Assembly (NCBI RefSeq): GCF_037076525.1 | Contig: NZ_AP029018.1 | Span: 248,001 to 312,000, forward strand | Length of the DNA stretch: 64,000 bases | DNA from: Selenomonas sp. TAMA-11512 | GTDB taxonomy: Bacteria > Bacillota > Negativicutes > Selenomonadales > Selenomonadaceae | Direction of reading: 5' to 3' | Shown: positions 42,083 to 49,958 of the stretch, piece by piece | How positions within the stretch are numbered: position 1 is the stretch's first letter | How the letters are laid out: every line of letters begins with the position of its first letter | Program-made: the position numbers and the translations under genes | The notes under the pieces: generated by a model | Databases searched by the model: none | Seen by the model: the letters and a program-made list of their open reading frames with translations, nothing else | Told to the model about the DNA's origin: nothing

Positions 42083-43837
42083 ATGCGTAAGATCATCAAC
42101 GCGAAGGAAGACGTTGTCAGCGAGATGCTGGAGGGCTTTGTCGGTGCCTACAGCCGCTTCTACAGGAAGCACCCGGAGGTCAACGGCGTCATCTTGAAGT
42201 CTCATCGCAAGGGAAAGGTTGCCGTCGTCGTCGGAGGAGGCAGCGGCCACGAGCCTCTCTTTGCCGGGTTTCTCGGCGCGGGTCTCGGGGACGCTGCGGC
42301 GTGCGGCAATATCTTCGCTTCGCCTGATCCGCAGACGGTCGCGCTGACGGCAAAGGCTGTCGAGAGCGGCAAGGGCGTCCTCTTCATCTACGGAAATTAT
42401 GCGGGGGATAATCTGAACTTTGACATGGGAGAAGAATTCCTCGCCGAGGAGGGCATCCGCTCGGCGCATGTCCGCGTCATGGACGATGTCGTCTCGGCGC
42501 CGAAGGAGCGCCGCACGGATCGCCGCGGCATTGCGGGCGATGTCTTTGTCGTCAAGATTGCCGGCGCGGCGGCGGATACGGGAGCGCCGCTTGAAAGCGT
42601 TTTGAAGATCACGGAAAAAGCGCGTGACAATACGTTTTCCGTCGGTGTGGCGACAGCGCCTGCGCAGCTGCCGAATGCGGATGAGCCTGTCTTTACGCTG
42701 CCGGAGGGCGAGATCGAGTACGGTATGGGTCTCCACGGAGAGAAGGGCGTCGAGCGGACGACATGGCAGACGGCGGACGCTCTGGCGGAGCGGATGTACG
42801 GAGACCTGAAGGCGGAGGCGGGGCTGAAAGAGGGCGATACGGTCTGCGTGCTCGTCAACAGCCTGGGCTCGACGACGATCCTCGAGCTGTCGATCGTCTA
42901 CCGCAAGGTGCGTGAGCTGCTACGCGCGGACGGCATCGGGATACACGATGTCGATCTCAACGGTTACTGCACGAGCCAGGAGATGGGCGGGTTTTCGATT
43001 ACCTTCCTGAAGCTCGATGAGGAGCTGAAGACGTATTACGATATGCCCTGCTATTCGCCGTACTATGCCAAAGGATCGGTAGAGGGAGCTTCGGCCGGCG
43101 TCGAGGAGGACGACGACAAGATGGGGACATCTTCCGCAGTGAGCAAGGACAAGGAGCCGATCATAATCACGCGCAGCCGCGCGGGCGTGCTCAATGCGCT
43201 GTCGGCCGCCGATGCGAAGAACATGCTGCTCTACATTGCGCAGAAGATCATCAAGGCAAAGCCGTATCTGACGGAGATCGACAGTGCGATCGGCGACGGC
43301 GATCACGGCATCGGAATGGCGGGCGGCATGCAGAAGGTGCTCGCGCAGCTCCCTGACATGGAGAGCGCGAATGCCTACAGCTACTTCGAGACGGCGGGCA
43401 AGGCGATGCTGCTCTCGATGGGCGGCGCGTCCGGTGTCATATTCGGAAGCCTCTACCTTGCCGGTGCAAAGGGCATGGAGCCCAAAGAGACGCTCGACGC
43501 GGCCGATCTGGCAAGGATGGAGAGGAAAAGTCTCGCCGCGATTCAGGAGCGGGGCAATGCGAAGGTCGGCGACAAGACGATGGTAGATGCGCTCGAGCCG
43601 GCGGTCATCGCCATGGAGCGCACGGCAGGAGAGGGACTCCTGCCCATGCTGCGCGCGGCGGAGGAAGCCGCGAAAGAGGGCGTGGAAAACACGAAGAAGT
43701 ACACGGCGAAGTTTGGCCGCGCCAAGAGCCTGATGGAGCGGGCTGTCGGCTACCAGGACGCGGGCGCCACGTCAACATATCTCATTTTCCGGGGGATGCG
43801 TGAATTTGTCGAAGATTTGATGGAAAAAAATGTATGA
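42083..43837 (+). CDS. dhaK: Dihydroxyacetone kinase, fused DhaK-DhaL (ATP type)
   Basis: Phosphorylates dihydroxyacetone to the glycolytic triose phosphate. The 584-residue chain joins a DhaK domain (about 1-330, with GGGSGHEPLFAGFLG near 48 and the substrate-binding histidine H218 in GMGLHGEKG) to a DhaL nucleotide domain (about 370-584, with AIGDGDHGIGMAGGM and the late GYQDAGATSTYLI). Fusion in one chain marks the ATP-dependent form rather than the PTS-dependent three-protein form. Related triose or erythrulose kinases share the plan. ATG 42083 follows AGGAGG at 10 bases. No glycerol dehydrogenase gene is adjacent. Confidence 0.9.
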   Translation: MRKIINAKEDVVSEMLEGFVGAYSRFYRKHPEVNGVILKSHRKGKVAVVVGGGSGHEPLFAGFLGAGLGDAAACGNIFASPDPQTVALTAKAVESGKGVLFIYGNYAGDNLNFDMGEEFLAEEGIRSAHVRVMDDVVSAPKERRTDRRGIAGDVFVVKIAGAAADTGAPLESVLKITEKARDNTFSVGVATAPAQLPNADEPVFTLPEGEIEYGMGLHGEKGVERTTWQTADALAERMYGDLKAEAGLKEGDTVCVLVNSLGSTTILELSIVYRKVRELLRADGIGIHDVDLNGYCTSQEMGGFSITFLKLDEELKTYYDMPCYSPYYAKGSVEGASAGVEEDDDKMGTSSAVSKDKEPIIITRSRAGVLNALSAADAKNMLLYIAQKIIKAKPYLTEIDSAIGDGDHGIGMAGGMQKVLAQLPDMESANAYSYFETAGKAMLLSMGGASGVIFGSLYLAGAKGMEPKETLDAADLARMERKSLAAIQERGNAKVGDKTMVDALEPAVIAMERTAGEGLLPMLRAAEEAAKEGVENTKKYTAKFGRAKSLMERAVGYQDAGATSTYLIFRGMREFVEDLMEKNV

Positions 43838-43861
43838 AAAATGATATCGTTGTGCTATAAT
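43833..43861 (+). promoter_or_regulatory. Promoter of the NRAMP-family gene
   Basis: TATAAT (43856-43861) preceded by TGC is an extended -10 box; the -35 position (43833-43838, TATGAA) is poor and lies in the dhaK stop region. Confidence 0.5.
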
Positions 43862-43907
43862 AACTTTTTGTCTGATATAAGCAGTAAGAGAAAGGAATTA
43901 TAGCATC

Positions 43908-45188
43908 ATGGCAGACGCATCAAAGGTAAATGCAGCAGAGGATGAAGACCGGTCCACCTGGCATTCGAAGGTAAAGGCGCTGGGCCCCGGCATCCTCATG
44001 GCGACGGCAGCGGTCGGGGGATCGCATATCGTCGCTTCGACGCAGGCGGGTGCTATCTACGGATGGCAGCTCGCGGTACTCATTCTGTTGATCAATGTGT
44101 TCAAGTATCCGTTTTTCCGCTTCGGTTCGGAGTATACGGCGACGACGGGGCAGAATCTTATCGAGGGTTATGCGAAGCGCGGACGCTCGTATCTCTGGGT
44201 GTATTTCATCCTGAATGTCTTCTCGGCGATGGTCAATACGGCGGGCGTCGGGATGATCTGCGCCGCCATATTGGCGAACTTCTTCCCGGGCGGTCTCGGC
44301 ATGGACGCCTCGCAGTGGACGGTCATCATCATCGTCGGCATCTGGGGGATGCTGCTCATCGGCGGCTATCGTTTCCTTGACGGTCTGTCGAAGTGGATCA
44401 TGATCGTACTCACGATAGCGACGGTTGCCGCGGCAATCATCGCGCTCTTCCATCATCGGGAATACGCGCCGGACTTCGTCGTGACATCGCCCTGGCAGCT
44501 CTCCGCACTGCCGTTTTTGATCGCCCTCATGGGGTGGATGCCGGCGCCGATCGAGATCTCCTCGATCACGTCGCTCTGGTCGGCGGAAAAGAAAGCTACA
44601 GTGAACTTCAATCGTGACGACGCGATATTCGACTTCAATGTCGGCTATATCGGGACGGCTATTCTGGCGTTCGTCTTCCTCGCGCTGGGTGCGCTCATTC
44701 AGTACGGCAATGGCGAGGAGGTCAAGGCGGCTTCCATCGCCTACATCGCGCAGCTCGTGCAGATGTATGCCGCGTCCCTTGGCGCATGGTCGATACCGCT
44801 CATCACGACGATTGCCTTCCTCTGCATGTTCGGGACGGTCATCACGGTCATCGACGGCTACTCGAGAGCCAATAACGAGGCGCTTCGACTGATTCTGGGG
44901 AAGGAGTCGGCGAGCAGGAAAAGCCTTTCCGTATGGGTGACGGTGACGTCCATACTTGGCATCGTCATCGCGATGGCGTTTGTCGGCAATCTCGGAACGA
45001 TGCTGCGCTTCGCCATGATCGCGTCCTTCATCACGACGCCGTTCTTCGCTTACCTCAACTACTCGCTTGTGAACAACAAAGAGCATCAGCTCGAGGGACA
45101 GCTGAAGCATCTGTCGTGGGCGGGTCTTGCCTACCTCTTCGGCTTCGCGCTCTTCTTCGTCACCGCTATGGCTGCGGGCGCAATTTGA
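43908..45188 (+). CDS. Divergent NRAMP-family transporter
   Basis: Membrane protein with the LeuT-like NRAMP plan: 426 residues and about 11 helices, opening GPGILMATAAVGGSHIVASTQAG. In classical Mn/Fe NRAMPs the first helix carries DPGN and the sixth MPH. Here the matching places read AVGGSHI and GWMPAPIEISS, so the metal-binding aspartate, asparagine and histidine are not present. Related clades with altered sites include the NRMT magnesium transporters and proteins that carry other cargo; which applies is unknown. It is probably monocistronic, ending at a strong terminator shared with the convergent mgtC gene. Confidence 0.82.
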   Translation: MADASKVNAAEDEDRSTWHSKVKALGPGILMATAAVGGSHIVASTQAGAIYGWQLAVLILLINVFKYPFFRFGSEYTATTGQNLIEGYAKRGRSYLWVYFILNVFSAMVNTAGVGMICAAILANFFPGGLGMDASQWTVIIIVGIWGMLLIGGYRFLDGLSKWIMIVLTIATVAAAIIALFHHREYAPDFVVTSPWQLSALPFLIALMGWMPAPIEISSITSLWSAEKKATVNFNRDDAIFDFNVGYIGTAILAFVFLALGALIQYGNGEEVKAASIAYIAQLVQMYAASLGAWSIPLITTIAFLCMFGTVITVIDGYSRANNEALRLILGKESASRKSLSVWVTVTSILGIVIAMAFVGNLGTMLRFAMIASFITTPFFAYLNYSLVNNKEHQLEGQLKHLSWAGLAYLFGFALFFVTAMAAGAI

Positions 45189-45208
45189 TCGTTTAAAAAA
45201 TCACATAC

Positions 45209-45253
45209 AAAAAGCATGACCGCCTGCCGAGGGAGCAGGCGGTCATGCTTTTT
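45209..45253. terminator. Bidirectional terminator between the NRAMP-family gene and mgtC
   Basis: AAAAAGCATGACCGCCTGC pairs perfectly with GCAGGCGGTCATGCTTTTT around a short loop. A- and T-runs flank it so it can stop transcription from both sides. Confidence 0.93.
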
Positions 45254-45285
45254 GCTGTGCGCAATAGAGAAAACAACGTGCCAGG

Positions 45286-45978
45286 CTATCCCGCCTGTAC
45301 GTCGTCAATCCCTTCAATTTTCCGTATCGCCTCAACGACCTCACTGCGCTTCACGGCGGAAGGATTTTTGATGTTGAGCTCGATGATGATCCGCTGCGTG
45401 TCCTCCACGTCGTGGTACTCGTCCTCCGCTTCCTTTACCTTGAACGTGCGGATGGCGAGGTGCATCGCCGTCAGGGCGTCCTGAATCTTGATGATCTGTC
45501 CGGGGACATCCTCGGTGTGGATCGTCATTGAGAAGTCCCGATCATGCGCGATGAGCATGAGGTCGAGGCGCGAGAGCACGGAGAGCGTCAGAAAGGCGAA
45601 AAGCGTCGCCGAAAAGGCGCCGAGGTAGTAGCCTGCGCCCGTGGCAAGTCCCACGCCCGCGACGACCCAGAGGCACGCAGCCGTCGTAAGACCGACGACG
45701 GAGAGACCTTCCTTCATGATGGCGCCCGCGCCCAGGAAGCCGATGCCCGAGACGACCTGCGCCGCGAGTCTAGCAGGGTCGGCGTTTGTCTTGCCTTCGA
45801 CCTCCATGTAGAGGTGCTGCGAGAGGATCATGATGAGGCAGGAGCCGAGGCAGACGAGGACGTTGGTGCGGAGCCCCGCGGACTTCCTGCGCGACTGCCG
45901 CTCATAGCCGATGATGCCGCCGAGGACGCAGGAGAGCGCGAGCCTTGCGATGAGTTCCCATTCCACACCCGTTACCAT
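45286..45978 (-). CDS. mgtC: MgtC/SapB-family membrane protein
   Basis: Inner-membrane protein of the MgtC family, linked in other bacteria to low-Mg survival and control of the F-ATPase. The 230-residue protein has the signature [21 protein letters not shown], four to five helices, [14 protein letters not shown] and [11 protein letters not shown], and a C-terminal soluble ACT-like domain from about residue 150. Its ATG lies inside the end of a small frame that is a deoB fragment, so its original upstream region has been replaced. Expression may now depend on the deoB promoter. It converges on the NRAMP-family gene. Confidence 0.92.
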   Translation of the reverse strand: MVTGVEWELIARLALSCVLGGIIGYERQSRRKSAGLRTNVLVCLGSCLIMILSQHLYMEVEGKTNADPARLAAQVVSGIGFLGAGAIMKEGLSVVGLTTAACLWVVAGVGLATGAGYYLGAFSATLFAFLTLSVLSRLDLMLIAHDRDFSMTIHTEDVPGQIIKIQDALTAMHLAIRTFKVKEAEDEYHDVEDTQRIIIELNIKNPSAVKRSEVVEAIRKIEGIDDVQAG

Positions 45979-46112
45979 ACGACCGCCTCCGCAAAACTCT
46001 TTCCGTGTCCTTCAAAGCGCGCGCCCTCGTCGCCGAACTTCGCCGCGTCGGGCGCGGCGCCGATTCCGAAAGAGTCGAGGACAATGGTGAATACGCGATG
46101 TATATCCTTCAT
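45972..46112 (-). pseudogene. deoB: 5' fragment of phosphopentomutase gene (deoB)
   Basis: The 46-codon frame begins [20 protein letters not shown] and [10 protein letters not shown], the N-terminus of phosphopentomutase, including the metal-binding DSFGIG site. Intact DeoB has about 390 residues. After about 30 codons the match ends and the frame runs to a stop within the first codons of mgtC. A ribosome site (GGAGAGATTTCC before the ATG) is intact, so a short peptide could still be made and could couple translation into mgtC. It is a deletion scar joining deoB to mgtC. Confidence 0.8.
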
Positions 46113-46263
46113 GGAAATCTCTCCTTACAGTCGATGATATTCTATATCATACCTTAGTTTCAGAGTTTTTTCAATATTTCCCGATCTGGGCTCACGGGGG
46201 AATGTCAGCTTGTCTGACAAGGGGGGCTTTAGCTTACATTATTCAGCCTGCCATGAAAATATA

Positions 46264-46295
46264 AAAGCCTGCAATCGCATCGGATTGCAGGCTTT
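46264..46295 (-). terminator. Terminator of the tRNA-Gln gene
   Basis: AAAGCCTGCAATC (46264-46276) pairs with GATTGCAGGCTTT (46283-46295). On the minus strand the stem is followed by a short T-containing run. It lies just past the tRNA 3' end. Confidence 0.7.
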
Positions 46296-46304
46296 ATATT
46301 TGCA

Positions 46305-46380
46305 TGGCAGGGGTAGCTGGACTCGAACCAACGCATGCGGGATTCAGAATCCCGTGCCTTACCAACTTGGCGATACCCCT
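46305..46380 (-). tRNA. tRNA-Gln (anticodon CTG)
   Basis: Cloverleaf on the minus strand with acceptor AGGGGTA/TACCCCT, discriminator G and an encoded CCA. The anticodon stem CGGGA/TCCCG holds the loop TTCTGAA with CTG, reading CAG codons. The T arm has GGTTCGAGTCC. Promoter and terminator flank it. Confidence 0.95.
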
Positions 46381-46449
46381 ATAATGTCTGATCGTCAACT
46401 ACAACAGCGAATCGCTGTGCGTCATGAGCAGTTGACGCCGACGAATGAT

Positions 46450-46478
46450 ATTATAGCGCAGAGCCCGATGCGTGTCAA
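46450..46478 (-). promoter_or_regulatory. Consensus promoter of the tRNA-Gln gene
   Basis: On the minus strand TTGACA (46478-46473) and TATAAT (46455-46450) are separated by 17 bases, a perfect sigma-A promoter. The rest of 46381-46698 holds no gene; TACAAT at 46637-46642 with TGT before it is the likely -10 of the plus-strand PTS gene. Confidence 0.9.
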
Positions 46479-46698
46479 CAACTTTTTTCATTCAGTCAAA
46501 TTCTCGGGATTCCCGCCGGATGTGCGTGCTGACAGAACCGAACAAGCAAGGTAAAATCGGGGAGGAGAGAAATATCCCGGAAAAATTATGATATAAAAGA
46601 GGAAAAAGGAAATTTTAGTCGTACTTAAAAATATGTTACAATACAATTGGTTTAGTCAGCGTATCATTTTTACAGACATATAAGGAGTTAAACGTATC

Positions 46699-47049
46699 AT
46701 GAAGTATGAAGCAACCATCACGGCCATCGGATCTCTCGCAGGAGAGCTTCTAGAGAACAGCAACAGCATCATCATGCTCGATGAGGGAGCGAGACCGAGC
46801 CTCTCGGAGATGGTCGTCGAGCATACGCAGACGGATCTCAAAGAGGACATCAAGGTGGGCGACACACTTCACATGGGCAACAAGAAGTTCAAGGTTGTCA
46901 CCGTCGGCGACATGGCGAACGAAAACATCCGCAAGGAAGGACATTGCACACTCGTATTCAACGATGAGGGCTCCATGCCGGGACAGATCGTCGTGAAGGG
47001 CACCGGAGCGCCGAGATTGCTAGTCGGCGACACCATCACATTTGAATAA
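46699..47049 (+). CDS. PTS glucitol/sorbitol-type IIA component
   Basis: Resembles the IIA protein of the glucitol phosphotransferase system (SrlB/GutB family), which accepts phosphate from HPr on a histidine. The 116-residue protein has the family opening KYEATITAIGSLAGELLE, the VVEHTQTD segment with a candidate phospho-histidine near residue 42, and a C-terminal beta barrel (GQIVVKGTGAP). No glucitol IIB, IIC or dehydrogenase gene is adjacent, so this orphan may regulate or serve a distant system. It has its own promoter with an extended -10. Confidence 0.82.
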   Translation: MKYEATITAIGSLAGELLENSNSIIMLDEGARPSLSEMVVEHTQTDLKEDIKVGDTLHMGNKKFKVVTVGDMANENIRKEGHCTLVFNDEGSMPGQIVVKGTGAPRLLVGDTITFE

Positions 47050-47081
47050 AGGACATAAAGGGTGACGGAGCATTATCCTTT

Positions 47082-47750
47082 TCACAGTCTCCAGTCAATC
47101 TCCCGCTCGCCGATGCCCTTTAAGAAAGAGTTGACTTTCGAGAAGGGGCGTGAACCGAAGAATCCGCGATTCGCGGAGAGCGGTGACGGGTGCGCCGATT
47201 CGACGATGAAGTGCGGCGGTACGGGGATCATGGCTTTCTTATCCCTCGCGTTGCGTCCCCACAGGATGAAGGCGAGCGGTTTTTCGCGCGCGGCCAAGAG
47301 GCGGATGATCGCGTCCGTGAACGTCTCCCAGCCTTGCCCGCGATGTGAAAACGCCGCTCCGTCGCGCACGGTGAGAACCGTGTTCAGAAGCAGCACGCCC
47401 TGCTCCGCCCACGGAATGAGGCAGCCCGTCGAAGGTGCCGTGAAGCCCTCTATATCCGTCTCGAGCTCCTTGTAGATGTTGAGGAGCGACGGCGGAGGCG
47501 GCACGCCCTCCTGCACGGAGAACGACAGCCCGTGCGCCTGCCCTCGGCCGTGATAGGGATCCTGCCCCAGCAGGACGACCCTCGTCTCGGCGAAGCTCGT
47601 ATAGTGAAGCGCGTTGAAGATCTCGTACATGCCCGGGTGGATGTCGCGCGTCCGATACTCCCGGATCAAAAATGAGCGCAGCTCCCGATAATAGGGCTTT
47701 TGCATTTCACCCTCCAGGAGTTCTCCCCAATCGTTCTTGAAAATCTGCAT
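47082..47750 (-). CDS. ung: Uracil-DNA glycosylase
   Basis: Removes uracil from DNA in base-excision repair. The 222-residue protein has the family 1 motifs [18 protein letters not shown] (catalytic D64, H67), [12 protein letters not shown] and the C-terminal loop HPSPLS with H187. The length is normal. Its 5' region, including the space where a promoter would lie, abuts a long MITE-like repeat copy, so the promoter may have been altered by or supplied by that element. It converges with the PTS IIA gene. Confidence 0.97.
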   Translation of the reverse strand: MQIFKNDWGELLEGEMQKPYYRELRSFLIREYRTRDIHPGMYEIFNALHYTSFAETRVVLLGQDPYHGRGQAHGLSFSVQEGVPPPPSLLNIYKELETDIEGFTAPSTGCLIPWAEQGVLLLNTVLTVRDGAAFSHRGQGWETFTDAIIRLLAAREKPLAFILWGRNARDKKAMIPVPPHFIVESAHPSPLSANRGFFGSRPFSKVNSFLKGIGEREIDWRL

Positions 47751-47779
47751 AGAGCCGCTCCTTTCCAGTGTTACCTATA

Positions 47780-47945
47780 TATGGAAGCACTGATAAATGC
47801 AGCACAGCCATCTTGGCGTATCTTTTCCGCTCTCTCTGCGTCGGCAAATCCTCCGCAGAGCACCACTCTGCGTCCGGTTTTCCTCCTTGATAGAACGAAA
47901 AATCTACCCCAATCTGACAGACTTCATTTTATCAGTGATTCCATA
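47780..47945 (+). repeat. Long copy C of the dispersed MITE-like repeat
   Basis: A 166-base element flanked by TA. Ends are inverted: TATGGAAGCACTGATAAA on the left and TTTATCAGTGATTCCATA on the right, 17 of 18 complementary. Orientation matches copy A and is opposite to copy B. It fills most of the spacer between ung and the tRNA pair; nothing else is seen in 47946-48008. Confidence 0.88.
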
Positions 47946-48008
47946 GTAATAAAAAGCGCTGTGCGTGGCAAGCGTTTTCTTCTCAGACAACTGCAGTTTT
48001 AAGGCATG

Positions 48009-48043
48009 AAAAAGAGGGTCACGACAATGTGAACCCTCTTTTT
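48009..48043 (-). terminator. Terminator of the tRNA-Pro-tRNA-Arg unit
   Basis: AAAAAGAGGGT (48009-48019) pairs with ACCCTCTTTTT (48033-48043). The symmetric T-run makes it useful on either strand, but the tRNA transcript comes from the right. Confidence 0.85.
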
Positions 48044-48079
48044 CGTATATGTTGTATCTTAATGCGACTGTATTCAAAG

Positions 48080-48156
<77 letters not shown>

Positions 48157-48164
48157 AGATAAAA

Positions 48165-48241
48165 TGGTCGGAGCAGCAGGATTTGAACCTGCGACCCCCT
48201 GGTCCCAAGCCAGGTGCTCTACCAAACTGAGCCATGCCCCG
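48165..48241 (-). tRNA. tRNA-Pro (anticodon TGG)
   Basis: Minus-strand cloverleaf with encoded CCA. Acceptor CGGGGCA/TGCTCCG has a G-U pair; the anticodon stem CCTGG/CCAGG holds loop CTTGGGA; the T arm is GCAGGTTCAAATCCTGC. It is first in the tRNA-Pro-tRNA-Arg transcript. Confidence 0.95.
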
Positions 48242-48273
48242 ATCTACAGGCGCATGCGCCCGTAACAGTAGAT

Positions 48274-48302
48274 ACTATAGCGGATAAGGCGGGGCTTGTC
48301 AA
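48274..48302 (-). promoter_or_regulatory. Promoter of the tRNA-Pro-tRNA-Arg unit
   Basis: On the minus strand TTGACA (48302-48297) and TATAGT (48279-48274) are 17 bases apart. The spacer 48303-48518 to the glycan cluster has no supported gene. Confidence 0.9.
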
Positions 48303-48518
48303 CCCCTCTTTTTTAGGAAATCCGCGCCGGCAACCCTCGTCATGCCTTCCGACCGAAAGATTCTCCTATCCGTTGGGAAAAGACATGAATCTTCATTGTG
48401 AGTTCCTTTGCAGAGCCACGGCTCATCCATCGATGCTCCCGAAGGAAACATGCCTTGTCATGCATAGGCCTTTCTGATATAATTGTTCACGATATATACA
48501 TATTATGAGGGGGATGGC

Positions 48519-49907
48519 ATGCCCATTCGACAGTTTTGGTTTCTGCGCAAGCTTCTGCTCTTTGCCGCGGACGGAGTACTGATACTTATCCTTGGAAATT
48601 ATACCATATACCACGCGTTCCCCTCGATTGGTTTTCGGGAGGACAGTGTGCTCCTGCCGCTGGTACTGATTACCACGTGGCTTGTTTTGCGTTCCCATGA
48701 ATTGTACAATGTGATTGAGCGGTCCTTCGACGAGATCTTCCGCTCGATGATCGCGGCTTACGTATCTATCGGCTGCATCCTGTTTGCGTTCAGTTTTTTC
48801 AGCGTTGAAATGGATAAAATCCGATTGCCGATGCTTTGGATGCTCACCTGCCAGTTCATTGCGCTCAGTCTGCTCAGGCTGCTGCTGTGGAAGGTGGAAA
48901 AAAGCCTTCATGAGGCTCGCAAAGTGCTTCTCATCGCCCCCAAGGAAGAGTGCCGGAAGATATACCATCGCCTTCGCTCTCAGCCGAAGAACCTCCTCAA
49001 ACTTTGCTATATCTCCATGGACGTTGAGAATGACGACTGGAAATCCAAGGTCGCCGAAGTCGATCTCCTCGTTCTGGGCGCGAATCTTCGCCATCACCAG
49101 AAGGTCGCCATCATGAACTACGCGACGCGTCATGGGAAACAGGTGCGAATCATTCCGAACACATACGAGGTCTTTTGCAGTCATGCCGCTCTGACGCAGA
49201 TCGATGATATACCCGTTTTTCAGCCGCAGGGCTTTTACCTGCGGCGCGAGCTGCGCATCATCAAGCGCGTGATGGACATCGCGCTCTCCCTTGCGGGACT
49301 CATCTGCACGCTGCCATTTATGCTTTTCGCCGTGATCGGCATTAAGCTCGATGACGGCGGGCCGCTCTTCTACAGTCAGATTCGCGTGGGACGCGGCGGC
49401 AGGGAGTTTCGCATCTACAAGTTTCGCTCCATGCGCATCGACGCCGAGAGCAAAAGCGGCCCAATGCTGGCGCAGGAGGGGGATGCGCGCATCACGAAGA
49501 TGGGGAACTTCCTCCGCATGACGCGCATTGACGAGCTGCCGCAGATATGGAATGTCTTCGTGGGGGACATGAGCATCGTCGGGCCTCGCCCGGAGCGCCC
49601 CTTTTTCGTCGAGCAGTTCACGAAGGAACACGAAGAGTACGCGTACCGCCACAACGTCAAGCCCGGCATCACGGGATTCGCGCAGATTTACGGCAAGTAC
49701 AACACGACCGCGTTTGACAAGCTCGTCTACGACCTTCTCTACATCCAGCAGTGCAGCTTCCTTCTCGATGTCGTGCTGATCCTGAAGACCATACGCGTCC
49801 TCTTTACGAAGAGCGCGACCGAAGGCGTGCAGACGGGGAAGGACTTCGAGGACATGAAGAAATACGTCATCGGCGCGAAGAGCGGAGATGTGTATGGAGA
49901 TTATTGA
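48519..49907 (+). CDS. Polyprenyl-phosphate sugar-1-phosphate transferase (initiating enzyme)
   Basis: Starts surface-polysaccharide assembly by linking a sugar phosphate to undecaprenyl phosphate. The 462-residue protein has four N-terminal helices (about 7-120), a cytoplasmic nucleotide-sugar-fold middle and the conserved catalytic domain from about residue 255: RELRIIKRVMDIALSLAG, the FRIYKFRSMRID block, ITKMGNFLRMTRIDELPQ, VGDMSIVGPRPERPFF and KPGITGFAQI. This is the WbaP/CpsE type. Sugar specificity is unknown. ATG 48519 follows GAGGGGG. It opens the glycan gene cluster, and all later genes run the same way. Confidence 0.92.
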   Translation: MPIRQFWFLRKLLLFAADGVLILILGNYTIYHAFPSIGFREDSVLLPLVLITTWLVLRSHELYNVIERSFDEIFRSMIAAYVSIGCILFAFSFFSVEMDKIRLPMLWMLTCQFIALSLLRLLLWKVEKSLHEARKVLLIAPKEECRKIYHRLRSQPKNLLKLCYISMDVENDDWKSKVAEVDLLVLGANLRHHQKVAIMNYATRHGKQVRIIPNTYEVFCSHAALTQIDDIPVFQPQGFYLRRELRIIKRVMDIALSLAGLICTLPFMLFAVIGIKLDDGGPLFYSQIRVGRGGREFRIYKFRSMRIDAESKSGPMLAQEGDARITKMGNFLRMTRIDELPQIWNVFVGDMSIVGPRPERPFFVEQFTKEHEEYAYRHNVKPGITGFAQIYGKYNTTAFDKLVYDLLYIQQCSFLLDVVLILKTIRVLFTKSATEGVQTGKDFEDMKKYVIGAKSGDVYGDY

Positions 49908-49958
49908 CGGGATACATACGCGTTTTTGTGTGAAGTGAGGGGAACGGGTAATGAGCGC

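Noticed and set aside
46210-46554. A 114-codon plus-strand frame across the tRNA-Gln region
   Set aside because: It overlaps the tRNA gene, its terminator and its promoter and has no coding features.
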